11,117 bases of DNA from Candidatus Methylomirabilota bacterium (GTDB lineage: Bacteria; Methylomirabilota; Methylomirabilia; Methylomirabilales; 2-02-FULL-66-22), in the NCBI GenBank assembly GCA_016209725.1, contig JACQVO010000053.1, forward strand, positions 1-11,117, in the 5' to 3' direction. The translations under genes and the position numbers were made by a program. Each line of letters opens with the position of its first letter. The stretch's first letter is position 1. A model generated the notes under the pieces. The model saw only the letters and a list, made by a program, of their open reading frames with translations, did not search any database and was not told the DNA's origin. Shown one piece after another: positions 5,767-11,117 of the stretch.

Positions 5767-5982
5767 ATGGAAGCTATAGGTTACAGCGCAGAACTCATCA
5801 ACGTCACCATCGCTGTGGGAGGGTTCCTTATGCTCCTGGCAGTCGCGCTGGCCAGCATCCTTCTCGGCTATGTTGCCGACGAGGAGGCGAAGGGCAGGCG
5901 GATTGAGTGGCTCGAGGAGCCGCTTGCCACGGCTGGGCCGCCCGCGCGGGTTGCCAAGGTAGAGCTTCGCAGAGCAGCCTAA
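5767..5982 (+). CDS. Small single-TM membrane protein of unknown function
   Basis: The 71-residue product begins MEAIGYSAELINVTIAVGGF. It has a short N-terminal segment, one strongly hydrophobic helix at about residues 11-35 (through LMLLAVALASILLGYVA), then a charged tail (DEEAKGRRIEWLEEPL...VAKVELRRAA). ATG 5767 was chosen because GAAGGGGG (5751-5758) lies 8 nt upstream; an in-frame GTG at 5758 would add MTI. The positive residues after the helix suggest an N-out, C-in orientation. I recognise no family. It could be a small subunit of a transporter or enzyme complex, and the nearest candidate partner is the MFS carrier 735 nt downstream. It is the first convincing gene after the sigma-54 promoter. 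A fairly clear ribosome binding site and a coherent TM helix argue that it is real. Confidence 0.6.
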   Translation: MEAIGYSAELINVTIAVGGFLMLLAVALASILLGYVADEEAKGRRIEWLEEPLATAGPPARVAKVELRRAA

Positions 5983-6401
5983 CCTTCTCACCCTCTGGAG
6001 CCAGGGGCTCGCAGGATGAAGCGAACCTCTGGCTGCCCCAACCTCTCCTTCCTTCAGGCGGCGGTCGCGGTCTCGACCGACGAGGCGGTAGGGTTCGCCA
6101 CGGTCGTCCTCACCACCCCTCCAGTTGGGCTCGCGGCATCTTCACCTTACACAAGAGGACTCTGGGCGGTGTGTGATGGATTGGACCGACCACTGATGGC
6201 AGGAGAGTGCACCGCCTGTCCCCGCCCATTGCATCGGGACTTCCGGCAATCCCCCCGAAGCCAATGCCGCAGCAGAGAGCCAGCCTTGCTTCCTCCCCGC
6301 GATCCGACCCTGTGAGCCTGGACCGGGGAGGACGATTGCCCAATTGTGTCACGAGGTTATCCAAACAGTCCCGCGAAAATTGTCCGCAGCGAACTTTTCT
6401 C
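5983..6401. other. Gap without a recognisable gene between the small membrane protein and the MFS gene (first part)
   Basis: The frames here give Ser/Pro/Arg-rich translations without family resemblance. A short hairpin GAGCC-agg-GGCTC (5998-6010) sits 16 nt after the stop of the small gene but has no T-run. No tRNA or other RNA gene is visible. Confidence 0.4.
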
Positions 6402-6430
6402 TTGACAGCAATCAAAAGATGTTTTAGTTT
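6402..6430 (+). promoter_or_regulatory. Candidate sigma-70 promoter in an AT-rich patch upstream of the MFS gene
   Basis: A perfect -35 hexamer TTGACA (6402-6407) is followed after 17 nt by TAGTTT (6425-6430, weak); a TG-preceded TTTAGT (6423-6428) with a shorter spacer is an alternative. The region about 6370-6480 is markedly AT-richer than the surroundings, as promoters often are. A start near 6437 would give a leader of about 280 nt to ATG 6718. Confidence 0.3.
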
Positions 6431-6529
6431 CCGCCCGCAACATTTTTTCCACCGCGTTTCCCAGAGATCCATAGAAATTTGGAGACTCACCTGAACCCAG
6501 TCCCTGCCATTTGTTTAAGGAAGTTCGGG

Positions 6530-6542
6530 TCCCACCATGGGA
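6530..6542. other. Palindrome TCCCA-cca-TGGGA upstream of the MFS gene
   Basis: A perfect 5-bp inverted repeat with a 3-nt centre. Together with the preceding GGG it shares GGGTCCCA with the element at 5326-5336. It could be an operator downstream of the candidate promoter, or chance in GC-rich DNA. Confidence 0.25.
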
Positions 6543-6663
6543 GGGCCTCAAAGAGAAACGAGCAGAACGGAGTTTTGAAAGTGAGGTGGTGCGAAGCCGA
6601 ATTCGGATGAGTGGTTGGGGTGGTGGCGGATTTTGGATTCCCGGTCTGGGCGATCGGGGTCGC

Positions 6664-6691
6664 AAGAGCCAAGAGCCAAGAGCCAAGAGCG
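6664..6691 (+). repeat. 7-bp tandem repeat (AAGAGCC)x4
   Basis: Four consecutive units AAGAGCC occupy 6664-6691, the last ending in G instead of the final C. The array ends 12 nt before the purine-rich ribosome binding site of the MFS gene, so changes in unit number could alter the 5' leader. It is a simple-sequence array of a kind seen between genes in many environmental genomes. Confidence 0.85.
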
Positions 6692-6717
6692 ATGAACGGT
6701 GGTGAGGAGGGGAGGAT

Positions 6718-7965
6718 ATGGCCGAGGAAAGATTGCCGAACCGATGGATATTCGTCGTGTGGGCGTTGGTCATGCAGTTGTGCCTGGGAAACCTGTACAC
6801 CTGGAGCATCTTCCGATCACCCCTCATGAAGGCCAACAACTGGACCATCCAGCAGGCGACTGTTCCGTTCACCCTCTCAATCGTGTTCTTCGCCGTGGGG
6901 ATGGTCTTCGCCGGCCGGTGGCAGGATAAGGCGGGCCCCAAGATCGTTGGTATCACCGGGGGCATTATCCTGGGAGCAGGATTCCTGTTGGCCAGCGTGG
7001 TGGGGAACAATCTCTGGGGCCTGTACATTGCCTACGGGGTGATGGGCGGTCTGGGCGTCGGTTTCGCCTACGTTACTCCCATCGCCACCTGTGTGAAGTG
7101 GTTCCCGGATATGCGGGGCTTCATCACGGGCCTGGCGGTCCTTGGATTCGGTGCGGGCTCGATGATCGGCGCGCCGGTGGGGACAAGGCTCATCGGGCAG
7201 ATGGGCGTGCTGGGGACGTTCGCGGTATTCGGGGTCGTGTTCGGCATCCTGACCGCCCTGGCGGGAGGCATGCTGAGGACTCCGCCAGCCGGCTATAAGC
7301 CCGCGGGGTGGTCACCGCCAGCCCCGGCGGCCGGCAAGCCGGTGGCCACCAAGTACGACTACTCCCCGGCGGAGATGGTGAAGACGCCCCAGTTCTGGCT
7401 CCTCTGGTTCATCTATCTGTTCGGTGCGGGGGTCGGACTGATGGCGATCTCGCAAGCAGTGCCGATGGGGGTTGAGCTGGCGAAGGTGACCCCCGCCCTG
7501 GCCGCCGGCGCCCTGGGCACGATGGCCATCTTCAACGGCCTGGGCCGGCCGGCGTTCGGCGCCATCTCCGACAAGATCGGGCGGAGCAACGCGACCATGC
7601 TGGCATTCGCCGTATACCTCGTGGCCCTGCTGGGGGTCCTGAGGACAGCCGATTCGTTGGCCATGTACACTATCGGCATCAGCGCGGTGGGCTTTGCCTA
7701 CGGCGGATACTTGGCCTTGATGCCGTCCTACACGGCCGACTACTTCGGAACGAAGAGTCTTGGGATCAATTACGGCTGGGTCTTCAGCGCCTGGGGTTGT
7801 GCAGGAATCTTGGGGCCGATCATCGGGGCGATGGTCCGGGCTGCGACGGGGGCGTGGACCAACGCTTTCTGGATCCTGGCCGGGATGTGCGTGGCTGGGA
7901 TTCTCCTCGCGTTGGTCACCAAGGCCCCGGCGGCACGCACGGTGGAGGCTCAAGCAAAGGCTTAG
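6718..7965 (+). CDS. OFA-family MFS transporter (oxalate/formate antiporter-like)
   Basis: The 415-residue product has the 12-helix MFS plan: TM1 about 10-30 (VMQLCLGNLYTWSIF), TM2 about 50-66, loop motif GRWQDKAGPK (66-75), TM3-TM6 to about 185, a central cytoplasmic loop (186-224), then TM7-TM12 to about 401 with GRPAFGAISDKIGRSN (276-291) as the second copy of the loop motif. The opening 'G(N)LYTWSIFRSPL' and 'YGVMGGLGVGFAYVTPIATCVKWFPDMRG' are typical of the OFA (OxlT/YhjX) family, whose members exchange or import small carboxylates. OxlT needs R272 and K355 for oxalate. TM11 here (about 350-372) shows no lysine, so the substrate is probably another mono- or dicarboxylate. ATG 6718 follows GAGGAGG (6704-6710). 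A strong terminator follows the stop. Confidence 0.92.
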   Translation: MAEERLPNRWIFVVWALVMQLCLGNLYTWSIFRSPLMKANNWTIQQATVPFTLSIVFFAVGMVFAGRWQDKAGPKIVGITGGIILGAGFLLASVVGNNLWGLYIAYGVMGGLGVGFAYVTPIATCVKWFPDMRGFITGLAVLGFGAGSMIGAPVGTRLIGQMGVLGTFAVFGVVFGILTALAGGMLRTPPAGYKPAGWSPPAPAAGKPVATKYDYSPAEMVKTPQFWLLWFIYLFGAGVGLMAISQAVPMGVELAKVTPALAAGALGTMAIFNGLGRPAFGAISDKIGRSNATMLAFAVYLVALLGVLRTADSLAMYTIGISAVGFAYGGYLALMPSYTADYFGTKSLGINYGWVFSAWGCAGILGPIIGAMVRAATGAWTNAFWILAGMCVAGILLALVTKAPAARTVEAQAKA

Positions 7966-7988
7966 CTTCCGGTCAGGGGAGACACAGG

Positions 7989-8024
7989 AGCCGGCACCCT
8001 TTGTCACGGGTGCCGGCTTTTTTT
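7989..8024 (+). terminator. Rho-independent terminator after the MFS gene
   Basis: A perfect 11-bp stem AGCCGGCACCC (7989-7999)/GGGTGCCGGCT (8008-8018) with an 8-nt loop TTTGTCAC runs into seven Ts (8018-8024). It lies 24 nt after the transporter stop codon and separates it from smpB. Confidence 0.95.
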
Positions 8025-8264
8025 CGGTGCCTCCCGGGCCGCCGCCAGCGTCTGAGCGTGGAACTCAGGTTCGGGCGATTGACCTGGGAGGCTTGCAGCA
8101 GGCAGACAGCACGTCATGTACCAGGGGCGGATCATGCTGTGCGGAAGGCGTCTCACCTTCCCGGCAAGAGGCACCCTCATCGCCAATCGCTGGATTTCCT
8201 GTGAACCCCGGCGTCGTTTCGCTGCCCTTCGATTTGACGAGGTGCGATCAGCCCGTGAATTCCC
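8025..8264. other. Gap between the MFS terminator and the smpB promoter
   Basis: The smpB frame stays open back through this stretch into the transporter gene, but the translation shows no SmpB or other family similarity and the strong terminator lies inside it. I see no RNA gene. Confidence 0.5.
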
Positions 8265-8293
8265 TTGCCGCTGGCGAGCCGGTCGCATACATT
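8265..8293 (+). promoter_or_regulatory. Candidate sigma-70 promoter of smpB placing the start at or next to the ATG
   Basis: TTGCCG (8265-8270), a 17-nt spacer, then TACATT (8288-8293). The usual 6-9 nt from the -10 box puts transcription start at about 8300-8303, where the smpB ATG begins (8303). No Shine-Dalgarno sequence precedes that ATG, so a leaderless mRNA is plausible. Confidence 0.4.
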
Positions 8294-8302
8294 CTTCCCG
8301 TT

Positions 8303-8803
8303 ATGCCGCCAGCCGATCGCAGGAGCGCCCGGGCGCCGCGCGAGAACCTCAAGGTGTTCTCTACGAACCGCAAGGCCCGGTACGACTATCATATCGAGGA
8401 GACCTACGAGACCGGGATCGCCCTCCTGGGCAGCGAGGTGAAATCCATCCGGCAGGGCCGGGCCACCCTGCGGGATAGTTACGCGGCGTTCGAGCGCGGC
8501 GAACTCTTCCTCCACAACTGTCATATCAGCCCCTACGCGCAGGCGAGCCGCTTCAATCCGGAGCCGCTGCGACCCCGGAAGCTCCTGATGCGCCGCCAGG
8601 AGATCCAGCGCCTGGTGGGCAAGGTTGAGGAGAAAGGCCTGACCCTCGTTCCTCTCAGCCTGTACCTGAAGGGACGGCACGTGAAGGTGGAGCTGGCCCT
8701 CGCCCGGGGCAAGAAGCAGTACGACCGGCGCGAGGACATCAAGCGGCGCGAGGCGGACCGCGAGGTGGCCCGAGCGTCCCGGGGGCGCGCGAATAGCCAA
8801 TAA
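8303..8803 (+). CDS. smpB: SsrA-binding protein SmpB
   Basis: The 166-residue product matches SmpB throughout: NRKARYDYHIEETYETGIAL (22-41), LGSEVKSIRQGRATLRDSYA (42-61), a GELFLHNCHISPY block (66-78), RPRKLLMRRQEIQRLVGK (90-107), TLVPLSLYLKGRHVKVELAL (114-133) and the basic C-terminal tail KKQYDRREDIKRREADREVA that folds into the mRNA channel of the stalled ribosome. SmpB binds the tRNA-like domain of tmRNA and stands in for the missing codon-anticodon pair. ATG 8303 gives a normal family length with a short basic N-terminal extension. It lacks a Shine-Dalgarno sequence and lies directly after a candidate -10 box. An in-frame GTG at 8255 is a less likely start. The partner RNA gene ssrA follows 111 nt after the stop. 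Confidence 0.95.
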   Translation: MPPADRRSARAPRENLKVFSTNRKARYDYHIEETYETGIALLGSEVKSIRQGRATLRDSYAAFERGELFLHNCHISPYAQASRFNPEPLRPRKLLMRRQEIQRLVGKVEEKGLTLVPLSLYLKGRHVKVELALARGKKQYDRREDIKRREADREVARASRGRANSQ

Positions 8804-8817
8804 TAGCGCCCTCAATG

Positions 8818-8846
8818 TTGACATTCCCCTGGGTTCGCCGTACACT
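8818..8846 (+). promoter_or_regulatory. Near-consensus sigma-70 promoter of ssrA
   Basis: TTGACA (8818-8823), a 17-nt spacer, then TACACT (8841-8846): a perfect -35 and a 4/6 -10 at ideal spacing. It is the best sigma-70-type match I see in the window and lies in the smpB-ssrA spacer. Expected start is near 8853, giving a precursor with a 5' leader of about 60 nt that RNase P would remove. Confidence 0.8.
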
Positions 8847-8860
8847 CTTTCTCCGGTGAG

Positions 8861-8899
8861 ACGTATCACGATTCACGCATCACGTCTTTACGCTTCACC
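8861..8899 (+). repeat. Low-complexity (ATCACG/TTCACG) repeat in the ssrA 5' leader
   Basis: Repeated short units CGTATCACG, ATTCACGC, ATCACG, TTTACGC and TTCACC fill the stretch between the ssrA promoter and the mature 5' end. It is a degenerate simple repeat of the kind often seen between genes of environmental bacteria. Here it falls within the predicted transcribed leader. Confidence 0.6.
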
Positions 8900-8914
8900 T
8901 GTCCCGACACGAGA

Positions 8915-9265
8915 GGGGGTGCACCGGTTTCGACGGGGACACGGGGGCAAAGGTGGCATGCCGAGTCCCCACCGACTCGTAAAAAGGTGGGAAAACGACA
9001 ACTGCCGACGCTGAGTTGGCACTCGCTGCCTAACTAGCAGCGACGTCCTCCTCACCGCGCCTGCCGGGTGAGATCAGGGCGTCAGACAGGTAGGCTAAGC
9101 CGGCGGACCCTGGCCCGGGATCGGTCGGATGAAAACCAACGGGCTGGCCGCCAAGGTCCCCGCCGACGGGGCCCCTCGGTGGCGAGATCAAAACGTCGGC
9201 TACGCATGTAGAGGCCTTTGCCGACAGGTTCTCGGACGGGGGTTCGACTCCCCCCACCTCCACCA
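8915..9265 (+). ncRNA. ssrA: Transfer-messenger RNA (tmRNA)
   Basis: This 351-nt one-piece tmRNA has its tRNA-like ends intact. GGGGGTG (8915-8921) pairs with CACCTCC (9255-9261, one G-U), followed by discriminator A and encoded CCA (9263-9265). CACCGGTTTCGACGGGG is the D-like region and GGGGGTTCGACTCCCCC the T arm. Pseudoknot 1 is CGAGT/ACTCG (8962-8966/8975-8979) plus CCCACC/GGTGGG (8968-8973/8986-8991). Resume codon GCC (9004) lies 12 nt after PK1 with A at position -4, as in E. coli. The tag reads ADAELALAA and ends at TAA 9031-9033 in the loop of helix 5 (TCGCTGC/GCAGCGA). Charged with alanine and bound to SmpB, it rescues stalled ribosomes and tags the peptide for proteolysis by ClpXP-type proteases. 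Confidence 0.96.
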
Positions 9266-9270
9266 TGATC

Positions 9271-9303
9271 ATCACGGGCTCCACAGGGGGCCCGTGATCT
9301 TTT
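9271..9303 (+). terminator. Rho-independent terminator of ssrA
   Basis: ATCACGGGC (9271-9279) pairs perfectly with GCCCGTGAT (9290-9298), loop of 10 nt, followed by CTTTT (9299-9303). It begins 6 nt after the CCA end of tmRNA, the usual arrangement. Confidence 0.85.
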
Positions 9304-9335
9304 GTGCTATCACCGCTTCCTGGCAGTTGACACGC

Positions 9336-11117
9336 ATGGCAACCATTCCGGCCGAGATCGTGGAGGCCATCGTCCAGGGAAGGCACGGCGATCCATTCGC
9401 CGTCCTCGGCCCCCACGTCCTTCAGCGCGGACGGCGGGCAAGGATGGTCATCCGAGCCTTCCTCCCCAGGGCGGAACAGGTCAGCGTGGTGCCCCTTGCG
9501 GGCGACCTGCCGGCGCGGCCGATGAAGCGGATCCATCTTGAGGGACTCTTCGAGGCGTCGTTTCCCGGCAGGGGAGACGGCTTCCCCTACCGGCTCCGAT
9601 GGGCGGATGGCCCGGGCGTGGAACGGGAGGCCGAAGATCCTTACCGTTTTCCCTCCACCCTCAGCGATTACGATCTCTACCTGCTCGGGGAAGGCGCCCA
9701 CTACCGGGTCTACGACAAACTCGGGGCACACCTGGCGACCCTGGAGGGAACTCCTGGGGTGCGCTTCGCCGTCTGGGCCCCCAATGCGCGCCGCGTCAGC
9801 GTCGTCGGCGATTTCAACGCTTGGGACGGGCGAGTCCATCCGATGCGGCTCCACCCCGGCAACGGAATCTGGGAGCTCTTCATCCCCGGCCTGGACATAG
9901 GGGCTCTGTACAAGTTCGAGGTATTGGCCAAGACCGAGGAGCCGATGGCCCTGAAGGCGGATCCCTATGCATTCGCCTTCGAGTTGGCTTCCAATCCGGC
10001 GTCGGCGGTGGCCGACCTGGCGTACGAGTGGGGGGATGCCGCCTGGATGGGGGAGCGGGGGAAGATGCACTCTCCGGACGCGCCGCTGGCCATCTACGAG
10101 GTGCATCTGGGGTCGTGGCGACGGGGTGGGGAGCATGGGGAGCGGTTCCTTTCCTACCGGGAGTTGGCTCAAGAGATGGCTCCGTACGTGAAGGAGATGG
10201 GCTATACCCACGTCGAGTTGCTGCCCATCACGGAACACCCGTTCTACGGGTCCTGGGGATATCAGACCCTGGGATGGTTCGCGCCTACGCGCCGGTACGG
10301 ATCGCCCCAGGACTTCATGGCCTTCGTGGACATCCTGCATCAGCAGGGCATCGGGGTCATCCTGGACTGGGTGCCGGCCCACTTCCCCCAGGACCCTCAC
10401 GGATTGGTCTACTTCGACGGGTCCCATCTGTACGAGCACGAGGATCCCCGGCTGCGGGAGCACCCGGACTGGGGAACCCGAATCTTCAACTACGGCCGGA
10501 ACGAGGTGGCGAACTTCCTCATCGGCAGCGGCCTGTTCTGGCTGGACCGCTACCATGTAGACGGCCTCCGGTTGGACGCCGTCGCCTCCATGCTCTACCT
10601 GGATTACTCCCGGGCGCCGGGGGGGTGGATCCCCAACCGGTACGGCGGGAACGAAAACCTGGAGGCCATGGCCTTTCTCAAGCGCCTCAACGAGACCGTG
10701 TATAAGGAGTTCCCGGACGTGATGACCGTCGCGGAGGAGTCCACAGCATGGCCCATGGTCTCCCGGCCGACGTACGTGGGCGGGTTGGGCTTCGGCCTCA
10801 AGTGGAACATGGGCTGGATGCACGACCTGCTCACCTATATGTCCAAGGACGCGATTCACCGAAAGTTTCATCACAACAACCTGACCTTCGGCCTCCTCTA
10901 CGCCTGGCACGAGAACTTCATTCTCCCCCTTTCCCACGACGAGGTGGTCCACGGCAAGGGCTCGCTGCACGGCAAGATGCCGGGGGACGACTGGCAGAGG
11001 TTCGCCAATCTCCGAGCGTTTTACACCTTCATGTACGGCCACCCCGGCAAGAAGCTCCTCTTCATGGGCGGGGAGTTCGGCCAGACGCGCGAGTGGAACC
11101 ACGACGCCAGCCTGGAC
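9336..11117 (+). CDS. glgB: 1,4-alpha-glucan branching enzyme GlgB (3' end outside window)
   Basis: The frame is open for 594 codons to the window edge; the family is usually about 630-760 residues, so most of it is present. Order: N-terminal beta domain (GRHGDPFAVLGPH), CBM48 (VRFAVWAPNARRVSVVGDFN, 142-161), then the GH13 barrel with YGSWGYQTLGWFAPTRRYG (304-322), DWVPAHFP (region I, D344), HVDGLRLDAVASMLYLDY (region II, nucleophile D414), VAEEST (region III, acid/base E467) and LSHDEVVHG (region IV, D535). The enzyme cuts alpha-1,4 chains and rejoins them by alpha-1,6 bonds in glycogen synthesis. ATG 9336 is preceded by no clear Shine-Dalgarno; a TTG at 9327 is in frame. With the ssrA terminator 33 nt upstream, its promoter must lie in a very short gap or overlap the terminator (a TGCTATCAC extended -10-like sequence is at 9305-9313). 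Confidence 0.96.
   Translation, partial: MATIPAEIVEAIVQGRHGDPFAVLGPHVLQRGRRARMVIRAFLPRAEQVSVVPLAGDLPARPMKRIHLEGLFEASFPGRGDGFPYRLRWADGPGVEREAEDPYRFPSTLSDYDLYLLGEGAHYRVYDKLGAHLATLEGTPGVRFAVWAPNARRVSVVGDFNAWDGRVHPMRLHPGNGIWELFIPGLDIGALYKFEVLAKTEEPMALKADPYAFAFELASNPASAVADLAYEWGDAAWMGERGKMHSPDAPLAIYEVHLGSWRRGGEHGERFLSYRELAQEMAPYVKEMGYTHVELLPITEHPFYGSWGYQTLGWFAPTRRYGSPQDFMAFVDILHQQGIGVILDWVPAHFPQDPHGLVYFDGSHLYEHEDPRLREHPDWGTRIFNYGRNEVANFLIGSGLFWLDRYHVDGLRLDAVASMLYLDYSRAPGGWIPNRYGGNENLEAMAFLKRLNETVYKEFPDVMTVAEESTAWPMVSRPTYVGGLGFGLKWNMGWMHDLLTYMSKDAIHRKFHHNNLTFGLLYAWHENFILPLSHDEVVHGKGSLHGKMPGDDWQRFANLRAFYTFMYGHPGKKLLFMGGEFGQTREWNHDASLD

Noticed and set aside
6196..6212. Second sigma-54-like box (TGGCAGGAGAGTGCA) upstream of the MFS gene
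   Set aside because: The GG-to-GC distance is one base short and the TTGC element is missing a T; sigma-54 tolerates little change in this spacing.
6016..6315. 99-codon frame between the small membrane protein and the MFS gene
   Set aside because: It has no good ribosome binding site, no hydrophobic or domain pattern, and a translation typical of random GC-rich sequence.
7760..8302. N-terminal extension of the smpB frame back into the MFS gene
   Set aside because: The extension crosses a strong intrinsic terminator and reads an overlapping frame of the transporter; SmpB similarity begins only after ATG 8303.
8983..9030. Longer tmRNA tag starting at GGG 8989 (GKTTTADAELALAA)
   Set aside because: The GGG is within the second stem of pseudoknot 1; a resume codon normally lies about a dozen nucleotides after it, which fits GCC 9004.
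9030..11102. 690-codon open frame on the minus strand opposite ssrA and glgB
   Set aside because: It is the complement of a GC-rich real gene (GlgB with all four GH13 motifs) and even runs into the tmRNA gene; its translation is Pro/His/Val/Gly-rich with no family resemblance.

Overview
The window is about 11 kb of GC-rich bacterial chromosome, with every recognised gene on the + strand. Most of it is core genome: translation and ribosome assembly, RNA/DNA maintenance, trans-translation and glycogen synthesis. I see no phage, IS, plasmid, CRISPR or toxin-antitoxin module. The gene order trmD-rplS-rnhB-yraN followed by comM, the GC content, and intergenic repeat families of the TTCGACAGGCTCAGGGCGAACGG type suggest an environmental Gram-negative-type lineage such as Methylomirabilota/Rokubacteria or Desulfobacterota. 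That placement is an inference and no marker here settles it.

Layout. 1-1777: end of trmD, then rplS (L19), rnhB (RNase HII) and yraN (UPF0102). rnhB and yraN overlap by 4 nt, so this is a typical ribosome-biogenesis operon tail. 1928-2599: a protein with two PilZ-like domains. 2700-4232: a complete ComM/YifB-type AAA+ protein behind its own candidate promoter. 4233-4535: a gap holding a cluster of REP-like palindromes and then a folded leader in front of a small tandem-ACT-domain protein (4536-4925). 4926-5766: no recognisable gene, but a strong match to a sigma-54 promoter (5434-5449) with upstream TGGGA/TCCCA inverted repeats. The next convincing gene is a 71-residue single-TM protein (5767-5982). 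5983-6717: a second long gap with an AT-richer patch and a 7-bp tandem repeat. 6718-7965: an OFA-family (oxalate/formate antiporter-like) MFS transporter closed by a strong intrinsic terminator. 8303-9265: smpB, possibly with a leaderless mRNA, then ssrA (tmRNA) behind a near-consensus sigma-70 promoter, so both parts of the trans-translation system lie together. 9336-end: glgB, cut off by the window edge.

How the genes fit together. SmpB and tmRNA act as one ribosome-rescue system. TrmD, L19, RNase HII and YraN are a conserved housekeeping neighbourhood. The accessory part is the ACT protein, the sigma-54 promoter, the small membrane protein and the MFS carrier. It may be a small nitrogen- or carbon-regulated solute module, but that link rests on proximity and promoter motifs only. 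The observations most worth following are the sigma-54 promoter with its upstream sites and long leader, the folded leader of the ACT gene, the atypical tmRNA tag (read as ADAELALAA), the candidate leaderless smpB start, and several families of short repeats between genes. I found no clear evidence of a wholly new defence or metabolic system.
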